Shown here one piece after another: positions 31,841 to 40,279 of a stretch of 64,000 bases of DNA. Under the pieces are notes generated by a model. That model did not search any database. It saw only the letters and a list, made by a program, of their open reading frames with translations, and had not been told where the DNA came from. The position numbers and the translations under genes are program-made. Source of the stretch: an uncultured Collinsella sp. (lineage in GTDB: Bacteria > Actinomycetota > Coriobacteriia > Coriobacteriales > Coriobacteriaceae); assembly GCA_958352845.1 (NCBI GenBank), contig CATWQC010000003.1, positions 62,001 to 126,000 on the forward strand, written 5' to 3'. Position 1 is the first letter of the stretch. Each line of letters opens with the position of its first letter.

Positions 31841-33220
31841 ATGAACACCGAGGAAATTGCGTGCATCGTCGGCGATCAGCGCACTTACTTTAAGACGCAC
31901 GCTACGTTTGATGTCGATGCTCGACGTCGCGCGCTTGTGCGCCTGCGCGAGGCGGTACGGGCGCACGAGGCCGATATTGCCCATGCGCTCAAGACCGATT
32001 TGGGAAAGTCGCATGACGAGGCATATATGTGCGAGATCGGCACGTCGCTTTCTGAGATTCGTCATCAGATTGCGCATGTGGCTCGATGGAGTCGTCCGCG
32101 CCTGCGTCCGTGTGACCTTGCCAACGCCGTGAGTGTGTGCAAAACGCAAGCCGTGCCCTATGGCGTCACGCTCATCATGGCGCCCTGGAACTACCCGTTT
32201 TTGCTGACGCTCGAGCCGCTTGCCGGGGCCCTTGCCGCGGGCAATACCGTGGTCATCAAGCCGAGCGCCTATGCTCCGGCATCGAGCGCGGTGCTCAAGC
32301 AAATCTGTGAAGAAGCATTTGATCCGTGCTTGGTGACGGTTGTCGAGGGCGGGCGCGCCGAAAACGAAGCGCTGCTCGACGAGTGCTGGGACAAGATCTT
32401 CTTTACCGGTAGCGTTCCGGTCGGCAAGCTCGTCATGGAGCGCGCAAGCAAAAACCTTACACCCGTGACGCTTGAGCTGGGCGGAAAGAGCCCCTGCATC
32501 GTGGATGCGACGGCAAACTTGAAGGTCGCGGCACGGCGTATCGCCTTTGGTAAATGGCTCAACGTGGGGCAGACCTGCGTGGCGCCCGACTACCTGCTGG
32601 TCGATACGCGCGTGCACGATGAACTGCTGGGCCTCATCAAGGAGGAGGTCCGTCGCATGTTTGGCGAGCACCCGCTCGATAACGAGGACTACGGGCATAT
32701 CGTCAACGCCAAGCATTTTGCCCGCGTGCGTGGGTTGATCGACCCCGATAAGGTCGTGCTGGGAGGCATGGCGCGCGAGTCGTCGCTCAAGATTGAGCCG
32801 ACGATCCTAGACGGCGTGACCCCCGATGACGCCGTGATGCAGGAGGAGATTTTCGGCCCGATCTTACCGGTGCTGGCGTTTGAGAGCTTAGACGAGGCCG
32901 AAGCGTTTATCACAGATCGTCCGACGCCGCTGGCCCTGTATATCTTTAGCCAGGATCGCGCAGTTCAGCAGCGTTTTGTGCGTTACGTGCCTTTTGGTGG
33001 CGGCTGTGTCAACGACACGATCATGCACTTGGCTACGAGCCATATGGGCTTTGGCGGCATGGGAGCGAGCGGTATGGGACAGTACCATGGCCGCGAGAGC
33101 TTCGATACGTTTAGCCACAAGAAGAGCATCGTGAACAAGGCAACGTGGCTGGATGTGCCATTCCGCTATGCTCCTTACGCAAGCTGGAAGCACAAGTTCG
33201 TGCGCATGTTTGTGCATTAG
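31841..33220 (+). CDS. Aldehyde dehydrogenase (class 3-like)
   Basis: A 459-residue NAD(P)+-dependent aldehyde dehydrogenase of the compact class 3 (fatty-aldehyde) type. Motifs: APWNYPFLLTLEPLAGALAAGNTVVIKPS, FFTGSVPVGKLV, the general-base Glu in LELGGKSP, the nucleophile Cys in NVGQTCVAPDY, and EEIFGPILPV. The C terminus (SWKHKFVRMFVH) is amphipathic, as in membrane-associated members. It lies 8 nt after the alcohol dehydrogenase stop and is probably cotranscribed and translationally coupled with it. Confidence 0.93.
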   Translation: MNTEEIACIVGDQRTYFKTHATFDVDARRRALVRLREAVRAHEADIAHALKTDLGKSHDEAYMCEIGTSLSEIRHQIAHVARWSRPRLRPCDLANAVSVCKTQAVPYGVTLIMAPWNYPFLLTLEPLAGALAAGNTVVIKPSAYAPASSAVLKQICEEAFDPCLVTVVEGGRAENEALLDECWDKIFFTGSVPVGKLVMERASKNLTPVTLELGGKSPCIVDATANLKVAARRIAFGKWLNVGQTCVAPDYLLVDTRVHDELLGLIKEEVRRMFGEHPLDNEDYGHIVNAKHFARVRGLIDPDKVVLGGMARESSLKIEPTILDGVTPDDAVMQEEIFGPILPVLAFESLDEAEAFITDRPTPLALYIFSQDRAVQQRFVRYVPFGGGCVNDTIMHLATSHMGFGGMGASGMGQYHGRESFDTFSHKKSIVNKATWLDVPFRYAPYASWKHKFVRMFVH

Positions 33221-33343
33221 AATCAGATGGCGTAGGGACAAACCGTCGAAAAGACGCAGACAGGATGAATTTGTGTCCGCACGGGTCCGTAAACTTCTCA
33301 GTAAGGTTAAGCGCCGGTTTATCCGGCCGTTAGAGGAGTTGCC

Positions 33344-33670
33344 ATGTACGAGCCTTCACGTGTTCTTCTGTCATTTCACATTGCGGGATTTCAGTATGCC
33401 GATGGCGCCTTGGTCCTGGGCGATCTTAAAGCGGGCGATAAGCTGACGCTGTGTGCCGAGCGCGATAATCCCCATGACCCTGAGGCGGTTGCGATCTATT
33501 ACGGCAACACCAAGCTCGGCTATGTTCCGGGAAACGAGGTCGGCCCACTGTCCTTGATGATGTATTACGGCCACGAGGACGTATTTGAGGCCCGCGTGCA
33601 ACAGGTTGCCCCCGAGCGCAGCCCGTGGCATCAGGTGCGCGTTGGACTCTATGTGGTGGATGCTCGCTAA
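33344..33670 (+). CDS. HIRAN-domain protein
   Basis: A 108-residue protein that is essentially one HIRAN domain: FHIAGFQYADGALVLGDLKAGDKLTLCAERDNPHDPEAVAIYY, then KLGYVPGNEVGPLS. HIRAN domains bind DNA ends or damaged DNA and are usually fused to helicases or nucleases; here the domain stands alone. GAGGAG lies upstream of the ATG. A small charged ORF and a metallophosphoesterase gene follow closely in the same direction, possibly as one transcript. What it acts on is unknown. Confidence 0.85.
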   Translation: MYEPSRVLLSFHIAGFQYADGALVLGDLKAGDKLTLCAERDNPHDPEAVAIYYGNTKLGYVPGNEVGPLSLMMYYGHEDVFEARVQQVAPERSPWHQVRVGLYVVDAR

Positions 33671-33688
33671 TCGGTAAGGGAGGCTGCC

Positions 33689-33868
33689 ATGTTTGACGAC
33701 GATGACCTGTTCGATTTGACGGATGGTTCGTTTGAGTGGGATCTGCTACTCGACGACGATGAGCTGGAACAGGACCGTAAGATGCGGCAGGACAAGAAAA
33801 CTCAGGGTGACGCTTCGAAAAAGAAAGACAAACGCCGTCGCGGCCTGTTCGGCGGGCTCTTTGGCTAA
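33689..33868 (+). CDS. Small bipolar-charged protein (59 aa)
   Basis: A 59-codon frame with a strong ribosome site (AGGGAGG, 5-6 nt before the ATG). The N-terminal half is acidic (MFDDDDLFDLTDGSFEWD, LLLDDDELEQD), the C-terminal half basic (KKKDKRRRGLFGGLFG). It lies 18 nt after the HIRAN gene and 66 nt before the metallophosphoesterase. No known domain. The position, ribosome site and charge pattern make it a credible real gene rather than a random frame; charge-split microproteins often bridge partners or bind nucleic acid. Confidence 0.65.
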   Translation: MFDDDDLFDLTDGSFEWDLLLDDDELEQDRKMRQDKKTQGDASKKKDKRRRGLFGGLFG

Positions 33869-33934
33869 CCGCCGCATCGCTGTGTCTGTATACTTAGCAC
33901 GAGTTTGACGCGTTGCGAAATGAGGACATGGACG

Positions 33935-34480
33935 ATGATGTGGTTTACCGCCGACCTGCACCTGGGCGATACGAATATCTTGCACGACATGGATCGACCG
34001 TTTGGTTCGGTCGAGGAGATGAATCGTAAGGTCATCGATGCCATCAATGAGCGCGTTGCTGCGGACGACCGTCTCTATATTCTGGGTGACTTTACCTATC
34101 GCTTGCCCTTGGCGGAGGCGGTGCGCCTGCGCGAGCGTATCGAATGCAAGAATGTGACGCTCATCCGTGGCAACCATGACGGCGACTGGGAAGATCCGGA
34201 CGCGCCGCATATATGGGAAGACGTGCGCGATTACTTGGAGATTGCTCCCGGCTATGCCAAGGGCCATCGTCTGGTTATGAGCCACTACCCCATGCTCAGC
34301 TGGAATGGCAAGGCGCGTGGTGCCATCATGCTGCATGGGCATATCCACAGCAGGGGAGACCGCACCAACGCACGCAACCGCGATCGCGAGCGCCCTATCT
34401 TTCGCTACGATGTCGGCCTCGACGCCAACGAGTACATGCCCGTAAGCCGTGATCAAATCCTCGGCTTCTTTGGGTTATAG
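33935..34480 (+). CDS. Metallophosphoesterase
   Basis: A 181-residue calcineurin-like phosphoesterase. Metal-binding motifs: TADLHLGDTN (D-x-H), LGDFTYR (GD), RGNHDGDW (GNHD), MSHYPML and LHGHIHSR (GHxH). The short single-domain form with DRPFGSVEEMN after the first motif matches the bacterial YfcE-unrelated phosphatase family often carried by phages and gut bacteria. The ATG at 33935 follows GAGGAC by 7 nt (a second ATG follows immediately). The substrate is unknown; it may work on phosphodiesters or nucleotides. Third gene of the HIRAN cluster. Confidence 0.87.
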   Translation: MMWFTADLHLGDTNILHDMDRPFGSVEEMNRKVIDAINERVAADDRLYILGDFTYRLPLAEAVRLRERIECKNVTLIRGNHDGDWEDPDAPHIWEDVRDYLEIAPGYAKGHRLVMSHYPMLSWNGKARGAIMLHGHIHSRGDRTNARNRDRERPIFRYDVGLDANEYMPVSRDQILGFFGL

Positions 34481-34481
34481 A

Positions 34482-34532
34482 GCGCCAGAACCACCATAAG
34501 GGGGACACAGTGCACCTTTGTGGTGGTTTTCA
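34482..34532 (+). repeat. Left inverted-repeat element flanking the YdjC gene
   Basis: Begins GCGCCAGAACCACCA (34482-34496) and contains CCACCA ... TGGTGG arms around a GGGGGACA core. Its first 15 bases are the exact reverse complement of 35351-35365 on the other side of the YdjC gene. Confidence 0.7.
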
Positions 34533-34549
34533 CATAGATTGGAGTCGTT

Positions 34550-35314
34550 ATGAAGCAATTGCTTATTCGTGCCGATGATATCGGGTATTCGTATGCCGTT
34601 GACTTAGGGATTGCTCGCAGCGTCAACGAGGGCTTGGTGCGCTCGGCGGGCCTTATGCCTAATATGCCCGAGGCCGAGCGTGGGTGGTCGCTCGTGGCGG
34701 ATGCCGATATTGCAGTGGGCCAGCATACCAACGTGTGCCTGGGCAAGCCGTGCGCCGATCCGGCGCTCATCCCGAGCATGCTCAACGAGAGCGGCGAGTT
34801 CCATAGCAGCCGTACCTTCCGTGAGCATTTTAAGCGCGGTGAGGAGCTGATAGACTTCGACGAGGCCTGCATCGAGATCCGCGCACAGCACGACCGCTTT
34901 GTCGAGATTGTGGGCCGCGAGCCCGATTACTTTGAGGCCCATGCCGTCATGAGCGAAAACCTTAACCGAGCGATCTCGGCGGTTGCCCAGGAGCTGGGCC
35001 TTAAGGAGCAAAAGGCGAGCTTCGACCCCACGGCGGTGGTGCGTTGCGGAAATACTGATCTGCGCATGGTGATGCATTCGATGGAGCCGGGCTACGAACC
35101 CAAGGACTCGATTATGCAGGCGGTTCGCGAGATGTCCGACGGCGAGACGGTCGTCTTTGTGTGCCACCCGGGCTATCTCGATCGGTTTATCCTCGAGAAC
35201 AGCTCGCTTACGACCGATCGTACCAAGGAAGTCGACGCGCTGATCGACCCTGAGCTGCGCGCTTGGCTCGGGTCTCAACCTGATCTTCGCCTGGTCGACT
35301 ATCGCGACCTGTAG
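34550..35314 (+). CDS. YdjC/ChbG-family carbohydrate deacetylase
   Basis: A 254-residue metal-dependent deacetylase acting on N-acetylated sugars such as diacetylchitobiose. The N terminus KQLLIRADDIGYSYAV has the metal Asp pair, GQHTNVCLGKPC the His after the first barrel strands, FEAHAVMS the second His, and VVFVCHPGYLD the C-terminal His motif. The length matches the family. TTGGAG precedes the ATG at 34550. The gene is bracketed by 15-bp inverted repeats (34482-34496 and 35351-35365), suggesting it moved or was captured as a unit. No sugar transport genes are adjacent. Confidence 0.87.
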   Translation: MKQLLIRADDIGYSYAVDLGIARSVNEGLVRSAGLMPNMPEAERGWSLVADADIAVGQHTNVCLGKPCADPALIPSMLNESGEFHSSRTFREHFKRGEELIDFDEACIEIRAQHDRFVEIVGREPDYFEAHAVMSENLNRAISAVAQELGLKEQKASFDPTAVVRCGNTDLRMVMHSMEPGYEPKDSIMQAVREMSDGETVVFVCHPGYLDRFILENSSLTTDRTKEVDALIDPELRAWLGSQPDLRLVDYRDL

Positions 35315-35321
35315 TGACCCA

Positions 35322-35366
35322 TGCCACCACAAAGGGGACAGGCACCTTTGTGGTGGTTCTGGCGCC
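35322..35366 (-). repeat. Right inverted-repeat element flanking the YdjC gene
   Basis: A palindrome CCACCACAAAG ... CTTTGTGGTGG around GGGGACAGG, ending TGGTGGTTCTGGCGC (35351-35365), the reverse complement of the outer end of the left element. Confidence 0.7.
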
Positions 35367-35395
35367 GTTGCCATTCTGGCGGCGGCGCCTTTTTG
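35361..35395 (+). terminator. Intrinsic terminator after the YdjC gene
   Basis: GGCGCCG ... CGGCGCC stem with a second GCCA/TGGC pairing inside, followed by TTTTTG. It begins within the end of the right repeat element. Confidence 0.7.
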
Positions 35396-35452
35396 TCCGT
35401 GCGGCGCGGTAGAGTGTAGGCGGTTGAAATTTGCGTCCATCGAGGAGCTGCT

Positions 35453-37210
35453 ATGAACGAGATCAAGTGCCCGCATTGCGGCGAAGTTTTTAAGGTCGAT
35501 GCGTCCGGCTATGCGGATATCGTCAAGCAAGTGCGCGATGCCGAGTTCTCGCGCGATCTTGATGAGCGCGTAGCGGCGGCTCGACGCGAGGGCGAGCAGG
35601 CGCTGGAGCTTGAGCGTTCGCGTTCGGCGTCTGCCCTGCAGGAGGCAGAGTCTCAGCGCAACGCTCAACTTGTCGAGCAGAAGAACGCCGCGGAGCAGAA
35701 GCTGGCACAAGAGGTTGCCAAGCGCGACGCTGAGCTTGCCGAGCTGCGCGCCAAGCTCGAGGGCGCTGCCACAGAGCGCGAGAGCGCAAGTCAGCGCGCG
35801 GCGGTTGAGGCCCGTGCCGATGCTCAAAAGGAAAACGCCGAGCTTCAGCGAGAAATCGACAATTTGCGTGCGCAACTAGAGCGCAAAGATGACGAAGCCA
35901 AGCTCGTCGAGTCGGCGGCCCGCAATGCTGCTCAAAACGATTTGGCTGCACGTGATGCTCAGATTGCCGAGCTGCAGGCCAGGCTTGCCGCGGCGGACAA
36001 GGCCCAGGAGATGGCGCTTGCCGCCGCCGCGGCCGAGTCGCAGCGTGAGCTTGATACCGCTCGCAGCGAGGCCGAGCGCGCGCTTGCTGACTACCGCGCG
36101 ACGGTACAGGAGAAGTTTTCCGCCGCAAAGGCACAATCTGAGCAAGAGGCCGAGGGTCTGCGTGCCCAGTTGCGCGAGCAGGAACTGATGGCAAAAATGA
36201 ACCTGTCGGAGGCGGTCGCCGCGGCGGAGCGAGAGCGCGATGAGGCACGTGCCAAGCTGACGAGCGAGCTGGCGGTGCGCGATTCTCGCGAGGAACAGGC
36301 CAAGGCGGCACACGAGCTCGAGCTTGCGCAGGCCAAGCGCGCGAGCGATGACCTGATTCGCTACAAGGATGAAGAGATTGAGCGCCTTAAGGACATGAAG
36401 GTGCGCCTGTCCACCAAGATGGTGGGCGAGTCGCTCGAGCAGCACTGCGAGACCGAGTTTAACCGTCTGCGCATGACGGCGTTTCCCAACGCGTACTTCG
36501 AGAAAGACAACGATGCGTCCGAGGGTACCAAGGGCGACTTTATCTTCCGCGAGTGCGATGCGAGCGGCAACGAGGTCATTTCGATTATGTTCGAGATGAA
36601 AAACGAGAACGACGAGACTGCGACCAAGCACAAAAACGAGGACTTCTTTAAGAAGCTCGATCACGATCGTCGCCAGAAAGGCTGTGAGTACGCGGTGCTC
36701 TGCACGCTACTCGAGCCTGAGAGCGAGCTCTATAACGCGGGAATCGTGGACGTGAGCTATCGCTACGAGAAGATGTACGTGATTCGCCCACAGTTTTTCA
36801 TTCCCATGATTACACTTCTTCGCAACGCCGCCATGGGTTCGCTGCGCTATAAGCAGGAGCTGGCGGAGTACAAACAGCAGAATATCGACGTCACGAACTT
36901 CGAGGCCAAGATGGAAAAGTTCAAGAACGATTTCGGCCGCAACTACGAGATCGCGAGCCGCAAGTTCCAAACGGCAATCGATGAGATCGACAAGACGATT
37001 AGCCATCTGCAGAAAACCAAGGAGGCGTTGCTGTCCTCCGAGAACAATCTGCGCCTTGCCAACAAGAAGGCCGACGATCTTACCATTCGCAAGCTCACAT
37101 GGGGCAACAAGACCATGAAGGCCGCCTTTGACGAGGCACGCGGGGCTGCGCCAGAGACAAACGATGAGCCAGCCGAGGCGGATTCGTATGAGGTCGAGGA
37201 TGCCGAGTAA
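35453..37210 (+). CDS. DUF2130 coiled-coil protein with restriction-nuclease-like fold
   Basis: A 585-residue protein. Residues 1-15 hold a CPHC zinc-ribbon half (Cys6, Cys9). Residues about 20-310 are an uninterrupted Glu/Ala/Arg/Gln-rich coiled coil. Residues about 320-480 form the DUF2130 domain with a PD-(D/E)xK-like pattern (GDFIFRE, then IMFEMKNEND) expected of nuclease folds, followed by a second helical stretch and an acidic tail. The family is widespread but its function is not established; a role at DNA is plausible. GAGGAG precedes the ATG at 35453. Monocistronic. Confidence 0.85.
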   Translation: MNEIKCPHCGEVFKVDASGYADIVKQVRDAEFSRDLDERVAAARREGEQALELERSRSASALQEAESQRNAQLVEQKNAAEQKLAQEVAKRDAELAELRAKLEGAATERESASQRAAVEARADAQKENAELQREIDNLRAQLERKDDEAKLVESAARNAAQNDLAARDAQIAELQARLAAADKAQEMALAAAAAESQRELDTARSEAERALADYRATVQEKFSAAKAQSEQEAEGLRAQLREQELMAKMNLSEAVAAAERERDEARAKLTSELAVRDSREEQAKAAHELELAQAKRASDDLIRYKDEEIERLKDMKVRLSTKMVGESLEQHCETEFNRLRMTAFPNAYFEKDNDASEGTKGDFIFRECDASGNEVISIMFEMKNENDETATKHKNEDFFKKLDHDRRQKGCEYAVLCTLLEPESELYNAGIVDVSYRYEKMYVIRPQFFIPMITLLRNAAMGSLRYKQELAEYKQQNIDVTNFEAKMEKFKNDFGRNYEIASRKFQTAIDEIDKTISHLQKTKEALLSSENNLRLANKKADDLTIRKLTWGNKTMKAAFDEARGAAPETNDEPAEADSYEVEDAE

Positions 37211-37229
37211 GGCATAGCAGATAGCGCAA

Positions 37230-37270
37230 AAGCGGGGCCGCTGGCGATATTGCCAACGGCCCCGCTTGTT
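37230..37270. terminator. Bidirectional terminator between DUF2130 and helicase genes
   Basis: A perfect 11-bp stem (AAGCGGGGCCG with complement) and 16-nt loop between convergent stops; GTTTC on the plus side, TTTTGC on the minus side. Confidence 0.75.
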
Positions 37271-37288
37271 TCGCTCCAGTATGTTCGG

Positions 37289-39970
37289 CTAGTCCTCGAG
37301 CAGGTCCTCGATAAAGCCAACGCGGTAGTTTTTGAAGATGACCTCGCCGCCGTCTTGCGTGGCGTCCAGATCGACATCGCCCATGATGCCAAAGTCGTGG
37401 TCGCCATCCTCGTCGGCAAAGATCTGGTGCACGTGCCATACGTGCGCGGTCTTCTCGTCGGACTCGTCGATGGAAAACATCGCGGCGCTGCGGGCATCTC
37501 CGTCGGTGAGGATTTCCTCGTGCTGCTCGTGGTAGGCATCGAGCGCCTTTTGCCAGCGAATTTCGCTCATGCCCCAGCCGTCGTCGAGCTCGCCCAGGTT
37601 GCGAACGTGCTCGCGGGCGGCAAGGGTCACGCGGCGGAAGAGCGCATTGCGCACCAACAGCGTGCAGCCGCGGCGGTCCGCCACGACCTCGTCAATGCCC
37701 TGTGGCGGCGCGGCATCGAGGGCCGCCGGGTTGCCGGCGTTCTCCCACTCGTCCACCAGGCTCGAGTCCACCGAGCGCACCACAAAGCCCAGCCACGAGA
37801 TAATGTCGCGCAGGCGCTCGTCGCGTTTCTCGATGGGCACGGTGCGGTCGAGCGAACGGTAGGCCTCTGCCAGGTAGCGCAGCAAAATACCCTCGGAGCG
37901 GGCGATGCCGAGCTTTTGAATGTAGCCCTTAAAATCGCTCGCGCTTTCCAGCATATCGCGCAGAACGCTCTTGGGAGAGAGCTGATAGTCGTTTGCCCAG
38001 GGTACTTCCTGACAGTACTTGTCAAAAGCGGCGTCGAGCAAATCCTCGAGCGGCTTTTCGTACGTGACGTCTTGAATGCGCTCCAGACGCTCCTCATATT
38101 CGATGCCGTCGGCCTTCATCTCGGCCATAGCGCGATCGCGTGCTGCGCGCTCCTGTGCGCGCAGCACCTGCTTGGGATCCTCGAGCGTTGCCTCGACCAT
38201 CGAGATCAGATCCATGGTATAGGTCTCGCTCTCGGGATCGAGCAGCTCCAACGCGGCAAGCAAGAACGGCGAGAGCGGCTGATCGAGCGCGAAGTCCTCG
38301 GGCAGATCGACCGTCAGCGCATAGTCGATGCCTGGTGCGGCGTCAGCCGGGGCGTCGGGTGCGGGCGGCACCTCGGTGCGAACGACGACGCCGGAATCGA
38401 TGAGCGTGGCGAAGATTTCGTCGGCGCGAACCTCGAGCTTGGCCTTTTCCTCGGGCGTTTGCAGGCTTGTCTCGATGAGGTCGTGCACGCGGGCTCGCGC
38501 ATCGCCGCCCTGCTCGACCACGCTAATCACCATGGAGTGTGTGATGCGAAGGCGCGGCTTGAGCGTTTCGGGCTGCGTCTCGATCAGGCGCTCAAAGGTC
38601 TGCTTGTTCCAGGTGACAAAGCCCTCGGGGGCCTTTTTCTTTTTAATCTTACGGAGCTTTTTGGGGTCGTCGCCCGCTTTGGCCATAAGCTTGGCATTCT
38701 CGATCTCGTGCTCCGGGGCCTCGGCAATCACCATGCCCTCGGTATCGAAGCCCGAGCGGCCGGCGCGACCGGCAATCTGATGGAACTCACGGGCGCGCAG
38801 GCGACGCATCTTGTAGCCATCGAACTTGGTGAGCGCGGTGAGGACCACGGTGTGGATGGGTACGTTGATACCGACGCCGAGCGTATCGGTACCGCAGATG
38901 ACGGGCAGCAGGCCCTGCTGTGCCAAGCGCTCGACCAGCAGGCGATAGCGCGGCAACATGCCAGCATGGTGCACGCCGACGCCGCATCCAAGCAGACGTT
39001 TAAGAATCTTGCCAAAGGCCGTGGAGAAGCTCGTGCCTTTGGCAGCTTCCTTAATGGCCTCGCGCTGCTCCTTGCTAGCGATGCCAAAATTGGCGAGCGA
39101 CTGTGCCGTCGCAAGGGCGGCATCCTGGCTAAAGTGCACGATATAGAGCGGGGCCTCGCCGCGGCGCATGGCGAGCTCGACGGTGCCCTCGAGGGAGGTC
39201 GTCACATAGTCGTAGCTCAGCGGAACAGGACGCGGGGCGTCGACAACCAAGTCGCAAGCAGCGCCGGTGTGCTCCTCGAGTGAGGCGGCGATGGCAGTGA
39301 CATCGCCGAGCGTGGCGCTCATGAGCATAAACTGCGTGCGGGGCAGGGTGAGCAACGGCACCTGCCAGGCCCAACCGCGATCGGGGTCGGCAAAGTAGTG
39401 GAACTCATCCATGGCCACGCAGCCCACATCGGCGTCCTCACCCTCGCGCAGCGCATCGTTGGCAAGGATTTCGGCCGTGCAGCAGATGACGGGTGCCTTG
39501 GTGTTGATATGCGTGTCGCCGGTGATCATGCCGACGTTATCGCGGCCGAGCACCTGCACAAGGTCGAAGAACTTTTCGCTGACCAGGGCCTTGATGGGGG
39601 CCGTGTAATAACAACGCTTACCCCGCGCCATGCCCATAAAGAGCATACCCAGCGCGACGAGCGATTTACCCGATCCGGTCGGTGTGCCTAAGATGACGTG
39701 ATCGCCGGCAGCCAGGTCCATGAGGGCCTCTTCTTGGTGATCCCACAGTTCAATACCGCGATCGCTCGTCCATTCAAAGAAACGCTCGAAGGCCTGGTCG
39801 GGCGTGAGCCATGGCTCGGGCTCACTGCCATCCTCGGGCTCCCACCAGGTGGGGGAGAGCGCGCCGAGCGAGCCAAACTCGGCTTCGGTTCCCGTGCCGC
39901 CCGAGAATGAGCTGGCGGCGCCGGCGCCGGAGACGGTGCTGGCGGCGGTATCTGTCGTGGTCTGTGCCAT
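37289..39970 (-). CDS. Ski2-like DEAD/DEAH helicase with DUF3516
   Basis: An 893-residue superfamily 2 helicase. After a disordered Thr/Ser/Gly/Ala-rich N terminus (1-50), motif I is TPTGSGKS (residues 95-102), motif II MDEFHYF, motif III MSATLGD, and motif VI QIAGRAGR. The C-terminal half (from about residue 480) is the long DUF3516 region found in actinobacterial helicases of this group, resembling the Mtr4/Ski2 arrangement, so RNA unwinding or turnover is the likeliest role. The ATG at 39970 was chosen because the residues upstream of it overlap a repeat-rich region. The ribosome site is weak (GAGAAAG). Confidence 0.88.
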   Translation of the reverse strand: MAQTTTDTAASTVSGAGAASSFSGGTGTEAEFGSLGALSPTWWEPEDGSEPEPWLTPDQAFERFFEWTSDRGIELWDHQEEALMDLAAGDHVILGTPTGSGKSLVALGMLFMGMARGKRCYYTAPIKALVSEKFFDLVQVLGRDNVGMITGDTHINTKAPVICCTAEILANDALREGEDADVGCVAMDEFHYFADPDRGWAWQVPLLTLPRTQFMLMSATLGDVTAIAASLEEHTGAACDLVVDAPRPVPLSYDYVTTSLEGTVELAMRRGEAPLYIVHFSQDAALATAQSLANFGIASKEQREAIKEAAKGTSFSTAFGKILKRLLGCGVGVHHAGMLPRYRLLVERLAQQGLLPVICGTDTLGVGINVPIHTVVLTALTKFDGYKMRRLRAREFHQIAGRAGRSGFDTEGMVIAEAPEHEIENAKLMAKAGDDPKKLRKIKKKKAPEGFVTWNKQTFERLIETQPETLKPRLRITHSMVISVVEQGGDARARVHDLIETSLQTPEEKAKLEVRADEIFATLIDSGVVVRTEVPPAPDAPADAAPGIDYALTVDLPEDFALDQPLSPFLLAALELLDPESETYTMDLISMVEATLEDPKQVLRAQERAARDRAMAEMKADGIEYEERLERIQDVTYEKPLEDLLDAAFDKYCQEVPWANDYQLSPKSVLRDMLESASDFKGYIQKLGIARSEGILLRYLAEAYRSLDRTVPIEKRDERLRDIISWLGFVVRSVDSSLVDEWENAGNPAALDAAPPQGIDEVVADRRGCTLLVRNALFRRVTLAAREHVRNLGELDDGWGMSEIRWQKALDAYHEQHEEILTDGDARSAAMFSIDESDEKTAHVWHVHQIFADEDGDHDFGIMGDVDLDATQDGGEVIFKNYRVGFIEDLLED

Positions 39971-40279
39971 GTGGTTGCTTTCTCTCGCGATTGTCCGCCA
40001 ACTATTATGGCGTAGCGGCGCATCGATGCGTTTGCAGGCAAGAAAATGCAGGAAATGGGCGTTCTGCCCGGCCGTTTGGTGCAGTTGCCAGCTAAGTGAG
40101 TAGACTTTTTGCGATGTCGCGAGCACATGGATTTTGCACAAGGGTTCTATCTGCGGTTTTAGTTTTCGTTATGCGGGTTGTGCTTGGCTATTGCAAAAAA
40201 GTCTACTCACTTAGGTTTGAGGGTTGTTTGCTGGCGCCTATTCGCGCTTATTTGCTGACGCCGCGACCATCAGAAGCCC
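39971..40279. other. Gene-free region with a 123-bp inverted-repeat element
   Basis: About 310 bases upstream of the helicase gene and downstream of trmB. The only structure seen is the long inverted repeat at 40092-40214, listed separately. The right part (40215-40279) shows nothing notable. Confidence 0.5.
40092..40214. repeat. MITE-like element with 21-bp terminal inverted repeats
   Basis: The left end (40092-40112) starts CTAAGTGAGTAGAC and then TTTTTGC; the right end (40193-40214) is its reverse complement with one extra A. The 80-nt interior has no coding frame. No target-site duplication is obvious. Size and structure are those of a non-autonomous element or a very long regulatory hairpin. 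Confidence 0.65.
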
